DNA of 64,000 nt from Streptomyces sp. D2-8 (GTDB lineage Bacteria > Actinomycetota > Actinomycetes > Streptomycetales > Streptomycetaceae), in contig NZ_JAAHBP010000017.1 of assembly GCF_023184515.1 (NCBI RefSeq), positions 62,001 to 126,000 on the forward strand, given 5' to 3'. Position 1 is the stretch's first letter, and every line of letters begins with the position of its first letter. The position numbers and the translations under genes are program-made. Under the pieces are notes generated by a model, which was given only the letters and a program-made list of their open reading frames with translations, had not been told where the DNA came from and did no database searches. Positions 55,781-64,000 of the stretch are shown here, one piece after another.

Positions 55781-57190
55781 TCAGAAGAGCTTGCCCGGGT
55801 TCAGGATGTTCAGCGGGTCGAAGGCCTGTTTGACGGCCCGCTGCATCTCCATGCCCACGGGGCCGATCTCGCGCGCCAGCCACTCCTTCTTCAGGACGCC
55901 GACGCCGTGCTCGCCGGTGATGGTGCCGCCGAGTTCCAGGCCGAGGGCCATGATCTCGTCGAAGGACTCGCGGGCGCGCCGGGACTCGTCGGGGTCCGCC
56001 GGGTCGAAGCAGACCGTCGGGTGGGTGTTGCCGTCGCCCGCGTGGGCGACGACCCCGATGGTGAGCTGGTACTTCCCGGCGATCCGGTCGACACCCTCGA
56101 GCATCTCGGCGAGCCGGGAGCGCGGCACGCACACGTCGTCGATCATCGTCACGCCCTTGACCGCCTCCAGTGCGGTGAGCGACAACCGCCGTGCCTGGAG
56201 GAGCAGTTCGGACTCGGCCGCGTCGTCGGCGGGGACGACCTGGGTGGCGCCGGCCGCCTCGCACAGGGCGCCGACGGCGGCGAGGTCGGCGGCCGGGGCG
56301 GTGGTGTCGAACGCGGCCAGGAGCAGGGCCTCGGTGCTCTCGGGGAGCCCCATCTGCGCCATGTCGTTGACGGCCTTGACCGTCGTACGGTCCATGAGTT
56401 CGAGGAGTGACGGGACGTGGCCGCCCTCCATGATCCGGCACACGGCGTCGCAGGCCGCGGCGGCCGAGGCGAACTCGGCGGCCAGCACCAGCTGCTCGGG
56501 CGGCTTGGGACGCAGCCCGAGGACGGCGCGTACGACGATGCCGAGCGAGCCCTCGGAGCCGACGAACAGACGGGTCAGGTCGTAGCCGGCGACGCCCTTG
56601 GCGGTGCGGCGGCCGGTGGACATGAGCCGCCCGTCGGCCAGCACCACGTCCAGTCCGAGGACGTACTCGGCGGTGACCCCGTACTTCACGCAGCACAGGC
56701 CGCCGGAGGCCGTGCCGATGTTGCCGCCGATGGTGCACATCTCCCAGCTGGAGGGGTCCGGCGGGTAGTACAGGCCGTGTTCGCCGACGGCCCGGGACAG
56801 GGCGGCGTTGACGACGCCCGGCTCGACGACGGCGATGCGGTCGACCGGGTTGATCTCCAGGATCCGGTCCATCTTCGTCAGGGACAGCACGATGCAGCCC
56901 TCGGAGGCGTTGGCGGCGCCGGACAGTCCGGTGCGGGCGCCCTGCGGGACGACGGGGACGCGCAGGGCGGTGGCGGTGCGCATCACGTGCTGGACCTGCT
57001 CGGTCGTGCGGGGCAGCACGACCACGGCCGGGGTGCCGGCCGGGCAGAAGCTCGCCATGTCGTTGGCGTAGGACGCCGTGACGTCGGGGTCGGTGAGGAC
57101 CGCCTCGGCGGGGAGTCCGCCGAGCAGCAGGTCCACGAGGTTGCCGGTCGCTGCGGTGTCCTCGGAGCGGGGCGCTTCGATACGGCTCAT
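55781..57190 (-). CDS. FAD-linked oxidase (GlcD/D-lactate dehydrogenase type)
   Basis: A 469-residue protein. FAD-binding PCMH domain: PVVPQGARTGLSGAANA (about 85-100) and CTIGGNIGTASGG, then VGSEGSLGIV. The C-terminal domain has VVAHAGDGNTHPTVCFDP and TITGEHGVGVLKKEWL with the metal-binding His. It oxidises glycolate, D-lactate or another 2-hydroxy acid. ATG 57190 is not preceded by a clear Shine-Dalgarno. Confidence 0.85.
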   Translation of the reverse strand: MSRIEAPRSEDTAATGNLVDLLLGGLPAEAVLTDPDVTASYANDMASFCPAGTPAVVVLPRTTEQVQHVMRTATALRVPVVPQGARTGLSGAANASEGCIVLSLTKMDRILEINPVDRIAVVEPGVVNAALSRAVGEHGLYYPPDPSSWEMCTIGGNIGTASGGLCCVKYGVTAEYVLGLDVVLADGRLMSTGRRTAKGVAGYDLTRLFVGSEGSLGIVVRAVLGLRPKPPEQLVLAAEFASAAAACDAVCRIMEGGHVPSLLELMDRTTVKAVNDMAQMGLPESTEALLLAAFDTTAPAADLAAVGALCEAAGATQVVPADDAAESELLLQARRLSLTALEAVKGVTMIDDVCVPRSRLAEMLEGVDRIAGKYQLTIGVVAHAGDGNTHPTVCFDPADPDESRRARESFDEIMALGLELGGTITGEHGVGVLKKEWLAREIGPVGMEMQRAVKQAFDPLNILNPGKLF

Positions 57191-57279
57191 GATCACAGGT
57201 TCGCACCCGGGGCCATCGGTGTGAACCCCGTCGGCGGCAGCCTTCACCTGCCCGGGTGTGGTCGTCGTACTGACGCACA

Positions 57280-58725
57280 GTGAGCGCCATGGAGAACCAG
57301 CAGGAGGGTCCGGTGCGGCAGGAGAGCAGCTCGAAGCGCCGCGGGCGCGCCCGGCCGGTGCTGATCGCCTTGGTCGCGGGGTGTGCCGTGCTGGGCGGGG
57401 TGCTGGTGCTGCTGCCTCGGGAACGGCCCGCCGAGCCCGCTCCGCCGTCGCCGGGGGCGCTGGCCATGGCGGCGGTCGGCAGGGGGGTGCCGGCCGAGCT
57501 GCCCGGCCTGGCGGAGCTGATCGACGAGCGGGAGAAGGCCGTGCGGAAGCGGCCCGGGGACGCAACGTCCTGGGCGGTGCTCGGAACGGCCTATGCCGAG
57601 CGGGGGCGGCGCCTCGCCGACCCGGCGAACTACCCGAGGGCGGAGCGTGCGCTGCGGACGTCGCTGAAGGTGCGGCCGCAGCGCAACACCCGGGCCCTCG
57701 CGGGGCTGGCCGCGCTGGCGAACACCCGCCGGGACTTCCCCGCCGCGCGCCGGTGGGGCGAGGCGGCGCTGAAGCTGGAGCCGCGGCGGTGGACGACGTA
57801 TCCGCCGCTCATCGACGCCTACACCGGCCTCGGCGAGCACAAGGCGGCCAAGCGGACACTGGACCGGCTGACCGAGCTGCGCTCCGGCCCGGCCGTGCTG
57901 GCGCGGGCCGCGGCCGTGTACCGGGACCGGGGCTGGCGGGAGGACGCGGCGGCAGCGCTGGCGGACGCGGCGGCGGGCGCGCGGGCGCCGGCCGAGCGAG
58001 CCGCCTACCTGGAGCGGGCCGGGCAACTGGCCTGGGAGCGCGGGGAACCCGAGGTCGCGCTGCGGCACTTCCGGGAGGCGGTCCGTCTCGACCCCGACCA
58101 GCGGGCCGCGCAGGCCGGGCAGGGCCGGGCCCTGGCGTCCCTGGGCCGGACGACGGAGGCCCTGAACGCCTACCGGGTGGCGCTCGCCAAGCAGCCGTGC
58201 CCGCAGTACGCCCTGGAGCTGGGCGAGTTGTACGAGTCGCTCGGTATGCCGGAGGCGGCCCGGGTGCAGTACGACCTGCTGCGGGAGCGGGTGCGGGGCG
58301 CTGCCGCGGGCGGGGCCGACGAGGAGGTGGTGCTGGGGCGGTTCGAGGCGGACCACGGCCATCCGGAGGCGGCGGTACGGCGGTTGCGGGCGGAGTGGAG
58401 GCGCCAGCCCGGCACGGAGGTCGCCGACGCGCTGGGGTGGGCGCTGTACCGGGCCGGGGAGCCCGCGGAGGCCTTGCGGTTCGCGCTGGCGGCGACGGAC
58501 TCCGAGCGCGGGGGCGGGGTGCGCGACGCGGGGTACATGTACCACCGGGGCATGATCGAGCGGGAGCTGGAGCGCTACGGCGCGGCCCGTCGGCACCTCG
58601 CGGAGGCGCTGCGGATCAACCCGCACTTCTCTCCCCTGCACGCGCGCGCGGCGCGGGCGGCGGTCGAGGCGCTGGGAAAGCCGCCGGACGAAGGGGTGCC
58701 GGAGATGGACGACGGGGCGGGGTAG
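57280..58725 (+). CDS. membrane-anchored TPR protein
   Basis: A 481-residue protein. One N-terminal membrane helix (VLIALVAGCAVLGGVLVLL, about 27-45), then at least six TPR-like repeats (WAVLGTAYAERGRRLADPANYPRA..., GDADAR-type turns, EALNAYRVALAKQP, HLAEALRINPHFSPL). It probably scaffolds a protein complex outside the membrane. Start could be GTG 57280 or ATG 57289; the Shine-Dalgarno is weak. It is divergent from the FAD oxidase. Confidence 0.75.
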   Translation: MSAMENQQEGPVRQESSSKRRGRARPVLIALVAGCAVLGGVLVLLPRERPAEPAPPSPGALAMAAVGRGVPAELPGLAELIDEREKAVRKRPGDATSWAVLGTAYAERGRRLADPANYPRAERALRTSLKVRPQRNTRALAGLAALANTRRDFPAARRWGEAALKLEPRRWTTYPPLIDAYTGLGEHKAAKRTLDRLTELRSGPAVLARAAAVYRDRGWREDAAAALADAAAGARAPAERAAYLERAGQLAWERGEPEVALRHFREAVRLDPDQRAAQAGQGRALASLGRTTEALNAYRVALAKQPCPQYALELGELYESLGMPEAARVQYDLLRERVRGAAAGGADEEVVLGRFEADHGHPEAAVRRLRAEWRRQPGTEVADALGWALYRAGEPAEALRFALAATDSERGGGVRDAGYMYHRGMIERELERYGAARRHLAEALRINPHFSPLHARAARAAVEALGKPPDEGVPEMDDGAG

Positions 58726-58844
58726 CCGGGCCCCGCCGGCGTGTGCCGCCGGTGGCCGCACGCGGTTGCGGCGACGTAGGGCCCCTGCTGGTCCTGGACG
58801 CGCCGACGGCCAGGGCGACGACGCCCCGAACGTCCACGGCCGGG

Positions 58845-59178
58845 CGGTGCCGAAGGAAGGGACGCCGCCAGGACGGTCGAGCGGGCTCGGCGGTGCCGAA
58901 GGAGGGACGCCGCCAGGACGGTCGAGCGGGCTCGGCGGTGCCGAAGGAGGGACGCCGCCAGGACGGTCGAGCGGGCTCGGCGGTGCCGAAGGAGGGACGC
59001 CGCCGGGCCGGTCGAGCGGCGCGGCATGCGGCACGCCCCACGAGCACCGGCAGGCAGCGGGCCGTCGGCGCGCCCCGCATGGGGCGCGACCGTGGCGAAC
59101 CCGGCAGGGGTGGCACCGGGCCGGTCGAGCGGCTCGGCAAGCGGCACGCCCCACGAGCCCCGGCAGGCACGCGGGCCG
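58845..59178. repeat. 45-base tandem repeats and dispersed repeats in a 670-base gap
   Basis: The unit CGGTGCCGAAGGAGGGACGC (first 20 of 45) is repeated four times from 58845 (46), 58891 (45), 58936 (45) and 58981 (diverged). Two more copies of a GGCCGGTCGAGCGGCNCGGC plus CACGCCCCACGAGC unit, about 60 bases, lie at 59005 and 59118. There are no spacers between units, so this is not CRISPR. The gap 58726-59395 has no credible gene. Confidence 0.75.
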
Positions 59179-59395
59179 CGCCGGCCTCCGCAGCGGCGCG
59201 GCGGAGCCGAACCGGCAGGAGAGTCACCGAGCCGGTCGCAGCACCGAGCCGGTCGCACCTTCGCGAGCGGCACGCCCGGCCGGTGCGGGCCGGTGTGCGG
59301 CGATGCCGGACTCGGCGGCGGGCGCGCCCGACGGGTGCGGGGCGGGCGGGTGCCCCGTGACACCCGCACACCCGCACGACCCGGGGCGCCGGCGG

Positions 59396-60607
<1,212 letters not shown>

Positions 60608-60664
60608 GCGATATGGCCGAAGCGACGGCCCTTCTGTACAGGATGACCATGCCGGGAGGCTGCT

Positions 60665-61135
60665 GTGGCGATCGATCATCTGGACGGCCGGATCATTCTG
60701 CTGCTCGCCCGGGAGCCGCGGATCGGGGTGCTGGAGATGTCCCGGCGGCTGGGGGTGGCCCGGGGCACCGCGCAGGCGCGGCTGGACCGGCTTCAGTCGA
60801 ACGGAGTCATCCGCGGATTCGGTCCCGAGGTGGATCCGGCCGCGCTCGGCTACCCCGTCACGGCGTTCGCCACGCTGCAGATCCGGCAGGGGCAAGGGGC
60901 TGACGTACGGGCGCACTTGGCGACCGTGCCGGAGGTGCTGGAGCTGCACACGACCACCGGCACCGGGGACATGCTGTGCCGGCTCGTGGCCCGCTCCAAC
61001 GCCGATCTCCAGCGTGTGATCGACCGGGTCGTCGGTTTTGATGGCATCGTCCGGGCCTCCACGGCGATCGTCATGGAGAACCCCGTTCCGCTGCGGATCA
61101 TCCCGCTCGTGGAGCAGGCCGCGGAGGAGACCTGA
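60665..61135 (+). CDS. Lrp/AsnC-family regulator
   Basis: A 156-residue protein. Winged helix-turn-helix (LDGRIILLLAREPRIGVLEMSRRLGV) then an RAM domain (FATLQIRQGQGADVRAHLATVPEVLELHTTTGTGDML). GTG start has GGAGG at five bases. Being divergent from hppD, it probably controls it in response to an aromatic amino acid or its product. It is followed by the ABC operon 20 bases on, but the products do not obviously relate. Confidence 0.88.
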   Translation: MAIDHLDGRIILLLAREPRIGVLEMSRRLGVARGTAQARLDRLQSNGVIRGFGPEVDPAALGYPVTAFATLQIRQGQGADVRAHLATVPEVLELHTTTGTGDMLCRLVARSNADLQRVIDRVVGFDGIVRASTAIVMENPVPLRIIPLVEQAAEET

Positions 61136-61154
61136 CGTGTAGGGGTGAGCGCGT

Positions 61155-61802
61155 GTGAACTTCTGGGAGTACCTGGTCAACCGGCACCAGCAGCTGCTCA
61201 CGGACGCCTACCAGCACGCGAGCGCCGTCTTCCAGTGCATGGTCGTGGCGACCGTGCTCGGGGTGCTGATCGGCGTCGCCACCTACCGCAGTGAGTGGGC
61301 CGGGAACCTCGCGACCACGACCACCGCCACCATCCTGACCGTGCCGGCGCTCGCCCTGATCGGTCTGCTCATCCCCCTCGTGGGCCTCGGTGTGCCGCCC
61401 ACGGTGATCGCGCTGACGCTGTACGGGCTGCTGCCGGTCGTGCGCAACGCGATCGTCGGGCTGCGCGGGGTCGACCCCACGTTGGTGGACGCGGCCACGG
61501 GCATCGGGATGTCCCGGCCGGCCCGGCTGCTGCGGGTCGAGCTGCCGCTGGCCTGGCCGCCGATCCTCACCGGGATCCGGGTCTCCACCCAGATGCTGAT
61601 GGGCATCGCGGCCATCGCCGCCTACGCCTCCGGCCCCGGTCTCGGCAACGTCATCTTCCGCGGCCTCGCCTCCCTGGGCAGCTCCAACGCGCTCAACCAG
61701 GTCCTCGCGGGCACGCTCGGCATCATCGTCCTGGCGCTGCTGTTCGACGCCGCGTACGTCCTGATCGGACGGCTGACCATTCCCAGGGGGATCCGTGCCT
61801 GA
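61155..61802 (+). CDS. glycine betaine/choline ABC permease (OpuC/ProW type)
   Basis: A 215-residue permease with five membrane segments. The EAA loop reads VDPTLVDAATGIGMSRPARL (about 112-131). The operon (permease, ATPase with CBS, permease, lipoprotein) is the four-gene OpuC layout, which protects against osmotic stress. GTG start. Overlaps the ATPase by eight bases. Confidence 0.88.
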   Translation: MNFWEYLVNRHQQLLTDAYQHASAVFQCMVVATVLGVLIGVATYRSEWAGNLATTTTATILTVPALALIGLLIPLVGLGVPPTVIALTLYGLLPVVRNAIVGLRGVDPTLVDAATGIGMSRPARLLRVELPLAWPPILTGIRVSTQMLMGIAAIAAYASGPGLGNVIFRGLASLGSSNALNQVLAGTLGIIVLALLFDAAYVLIGRLTIPRGIRA

Positions 61803-63054
61803 GACCGGCGACCACGGCGCCTCCATCGAGTTGGAGAGCCTGACCAAGCGCTACCCCGGCAGTGCGCAGCCGGCCGTGGACAACGTGAGCATGGAGATCA
61901 AGCCGGGCGAGGTCGTCGTCTTCGTCGGCCCGTCGGGCTGCGGGAAGTCGACCACCCTCAAGATGATCAACCGGCTGATCGAGCCGACCGGCGGCCGCAT
62001 CCGCATCGGCGGCGAGGACGTCACCGACATGGACCCGGTCAAGCTGCGCCGCAAGGTCGGCTACGCCATCCAGTCCGCCGGGCTCTTCCCGCACATGACG
62101 GTCGCGCAGAACATCGGGATCGTCCCGAAGATGATCGGCTGGCCGAAGGCACGGATCACCGAACGGACCGAGGAACTCCTCGACCTCGTCGGTCTCGACC
62201 CCGCGGAGTTCCGCGGCCGCTACCCGCGCCAGCTCTCCGGCGGGCAGCAGCAGCGCGTGGGCGTGGCCCGGGCGCTGGCCGCCGATCCCCCGGTGCTGCT
62301 GATGGACGAGCCGTTCGGGGCGGTGGACCCGATCACCCGGGACCACCTCCAGGACGAGCTGATCCGGCTCCAGCACGAGCTGCACAAGACGATCGTCTTC
62401 GTCACCCACGACTTCGACGAGGCGATCAAGATCGGCGACCGGATCGCCGTGCTGCGCGAGCGGTCGCACATCGCGCAGTTCGACTCCCCCGAGGCGATCC
62501 TGACCAACCCGGCCGACGACTTCGTGTCCGGGTTCGTCGGCGCCGGCGCGGCCCTGAAGCGGCTGAACCTGACCCGCGTACGGGACGTGGAGATCACCGA
62601 CTATCCGACGGTCACGGTCGACGACCCGTTGCAGCAGATCTTCAACCGGCTGCGGGCCGGCGGCAGCAACGAGGTGCTGCTGCTCGACCGGCGCGGCCGC
62701 CCCTACAAGTGGCTGCGGCGCGGCGACCTGATGCGGGCGAGGGGCTCGCTGGCCCGTGCCGGGACCCTGGTGCACGACACGGTCACCCGGGACGCGACCC
62801 TGCGGGACGCGCTGGAGGCGGTGCTCACCGACAACGCCGGGCGGGTGGCGGTGACCGGGCGGCGCGGCGAGTACACGGGCGTCGTCGACATGGAGACCCT
62901 CATGAACTCCGTGCACGAGATGCTGGAGGCCGACCGGCTCGACGCGATGGAGCACCAGCACGAACTGGAGTCGCTGCGGGCCTCGCAGACACACGCGGAG
63001 CAGGAGGGGGCCTCAGGCCCGGCGGGCGTGAGCGGCCCGGGAGGGGAACGGTGA
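61795..63054 (+). CDS. glycine betaine/choline ABC ATPase with CBS domains
   Basis: A 419-residue ATPase. Walker A GPSGCGKSTT, signature LSGGQQQRVGVARAL, Walker B VLLMDEPFGAVDP and H-loop VTHDFDEA. The C-terminal half contains two CBS motifs (DNAGRVAVTGRRGEYTGVVD), which in OpuA/OpuC sense ionic strength. A 40-residue charged tail follows. GTG 63051 of the next gene overlaps its stop. Confidence 0.92.
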   Translation: MPETGDHGASIELESLTKRYPGSAQPAVDNVSMEIKPGEVVVFVGPSGCGKSTTLKMINRLIEPTGGRIRIGGEDVTDMDPVKLRRKVGYAIQSAGLFPHMTVAQNIGIVPKMIGWPKARITERTEELLDLVGLDPAEFRGRYPRQLSGGQQQRVGVARALAADPPVLLMDEPFGAVDPITRDHLQDELIRLQHELHKTIVFVTHDFDEAIKIGDRIAVLRERSHIAQFDSPEAILTNPADDFVSGFVGAGAALKRLNLTRVRDVEITDYPTVTVDDPLQQIFNRLRAGGSNEVLLLDRRGRPYKWLRRGDLMRARGSLARAGTLVHDTVTRDATLRDALEAVLTDNAGRVAVTGRRGEYTGVVDMETLMNSVHEMLEADRLDAMEHQHELESLRASQTHAEQEGASGPAGVSGPGGER

Positions 63055-63851
63055 CGGCCACGGAGGTCGAGGAGACCTCCGAGCCTCTCGACGAGGCGCC
63101 GCAGCCGGAGCGCCGGCCCGCCCGCCTCACCTGGCAGAAGCTGACGTTCCTGCCGGTCGCCCTGATCGCGGTGCTGCTCGGCACCTGGCTCTGGTTCGAG
63201 CAGGCCGACCTGGACGCGCTCACCCGTAACGCCCTGTCGGGCGGCCAGGTCACCAAGGCGCTGTGGCAGCACATCCAGCTGACGGTGATCTCCACGTTCT
63301 TCGTGCTGATCATCGCGATCCCGCTGGGCATCGTGCTGACCCGCGGGGCGATGAGCAGGGCCACCCCGGTGGCGATGGCGTTCGCCAACATGGGCCAGGC
63401 GACCCCGGCGATCGGTCTGCTGGCCCTTCTGGTGATCTGGCTGGGCATCGGCCGCAGGGCCGCCCTGATCGGCATCATCATCTACGCCATCCTGCCCGTG
63501 CTCGCCAACACGATCGCGGGCCTGAAGGCGAACGACCCGACCCTGCTGGAGGCGGCCCGCGGCATCGGCATGTCCCCGATGGGCGTCCTGACCCGGGTGG
63601 AACTCCCCCTCGCGGTCCCGCTGATCCTGGCGGGCGTGCGCACGGCCCTCGTCCTGAACGTCGGTACGGCGACCCTGGCGGTCTTCGGCGGGGGCGGCGG
63701 TCTCGGCGTGCTGATCACGACCGGCATCACCAACCAGCGGATGCCGGTGCTGGTGCTGGGGTCGATCCTCACGGTGGTGCTGGCGCTGCTGGTGGACTGG
63801 CTGGCGTCGATCGCCGAACTGATGCTGCGGCCGCGGGGGTTGCAGCCATGA
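63051..63851 (+). CDS. glycine betaine/choline ABC permease, second
   Basis: A 266-residue permease with a charged N-terminal tail. A periplasmic/extra segment (TFLPVALIAVLLGTWLWFE) precedes five core membrane segments; the EAA loop is KANDPTLLEAARGIGMSPMG (about 155-174). GTG start with GGGAGGGGAACG upstream, overlapping the ATPase stop. Forms the channel with the first permease. Confidence 0.88.
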   Translation: MTATEVEETSEPLDEAPQPERRPARLTWQKLTFLPVALIAVLLGTWLWFEQADLDALTRNALSGGQVTKALWQHIQLTVISTFFVLIIAIPLGIVLTRGAMSRATPVAMAFANMGQATPAIGLLALLVIWLGIGRRAALIGIIIYAILPVLANTIAGLKANDPTLLEAARGIGMSPMGVLTRVELPLAVPLILAGVRTALVLNVGTATLAVFGGGGGLGVLITTGITNQRMPVLVLGSILTVVLALLVDWLASIAELMLRPRGLQP

Positions 63852-64000
63852 GGCGGCGTGGGTGCCTGTCGGCGGCGGGCCTGCTGTTGGCGGCGGCCGG
63901 CTGCGGCCTGACCAGCGGCTCCCCCCTGACCGATGACGTGGAACCGGGCTCGATCGGGCGGGGTGAGCCGCTGAAGGGCGCGCATCTGACGGTGACGTCG
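63848..64000 (+). CDS. glycine betaine-type solute-binding lipoprotein (5' part)
   Basis: The first 51 codons. Signal and lipobox AAAGC: RRRGCLSAAGLLLAAAGCG, then a Ser/Gly/Asp-rich start of the mature protein (LTSGSPLTDDVEPGSIG). ATG overlaps the permease stop (ATGA). As the fourth gene of the operon it should be the substrate-binding subunit; the rest is outside the window. Confidence 0.8.
   Translation, partial: MRRRGCLSAAGLLLAAAGCGLTSGSPLTDDVEPGSIGRGEPLKGAHLTVTS

Noticed and set aside
58845-59024. CRISPR array
   Set aside because: 45-base units are directly adjacent with no spacers and no cas genes nearby.

Overview
The window is high-GC chromosomal DNA from a Streptomyces. Evidence: GTG and TTG starts, ATGA/GTGA overlaps, a WhiJ-like/DUF397/anti-sigma ATPase cluster, an SsgA-like sporulation protein, two DasR (dre) boxes at a GlcNAc phosphotransferase locus, a CysO-CysM-Mec cysteine pathway and a sortase-E type LAxTG anchor. 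From about 33 kb onward the order (rph, nagF-nagE1-nagE2, cysM-cysO, mec, clpS, pncB-pncA, M6 protease, ssgG, hppD) matches what I remember of the S. coelicolor SCO2904-SCO2928 core; this is memory, not a search.

0-11 kb, accessory. The left edge cuts a UvrD-type helicase, translationally coupled to a DrmA-like helicase and a DrmB-like DUF1998 protein. It looks like a DISARM-related defence cassette, but neither a methyltransferase nor the DrmC PLD nuclease follows. Next come a regulatory trio of the abaA/whiJ type, a phosphotransferase-like gene, a palindromic element and two frameshifted genes around an intact VOC gene.

11-25 kb. A sugar operon (solute-binding lipoprotein, two permeases, GH35 beta-galactosidase; no own ATPase), an alpha/beta hydrolase, DUF2267, Hsp20, an atypical tRNA-Gly(UCC), a LAxTG-anchored alginate-lyase-like protein, an MFS transporter and a DUF445 protein.

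25-36 kb. An SGNH hydrolase, a DUF1707 protein, an ABC-2 exporter, a structured repeat, a class A PBP, a guanidine-III riboswitch with its SMR exporter, a GroES-like protein, DUF3618, Bcp, a frameshifted HNH gene touching tRNA-Leu(UAG), and rdgB.

36-49 kb. rph, the GlcNAc PTS genes under two dre boxes, an MBL hydrolase, a membrane-tethered PemK-like protein, cysM-cysO behind a cysteine-rich leader peptide, mec, an amino acid permease, clpS-DUF2017, and pncB/pncA separated by a second copy of the structured repeat.

49-64 kb. An M6 metalloprotease, two RDD membrane proteins, ssgG, an FAD oxidase, a TPR protein, a repeat-rich gap, hppD divergent from an AsnC regulator with a candidate operator between them, and a glycine-betaine type ABC operon running off the right edge.
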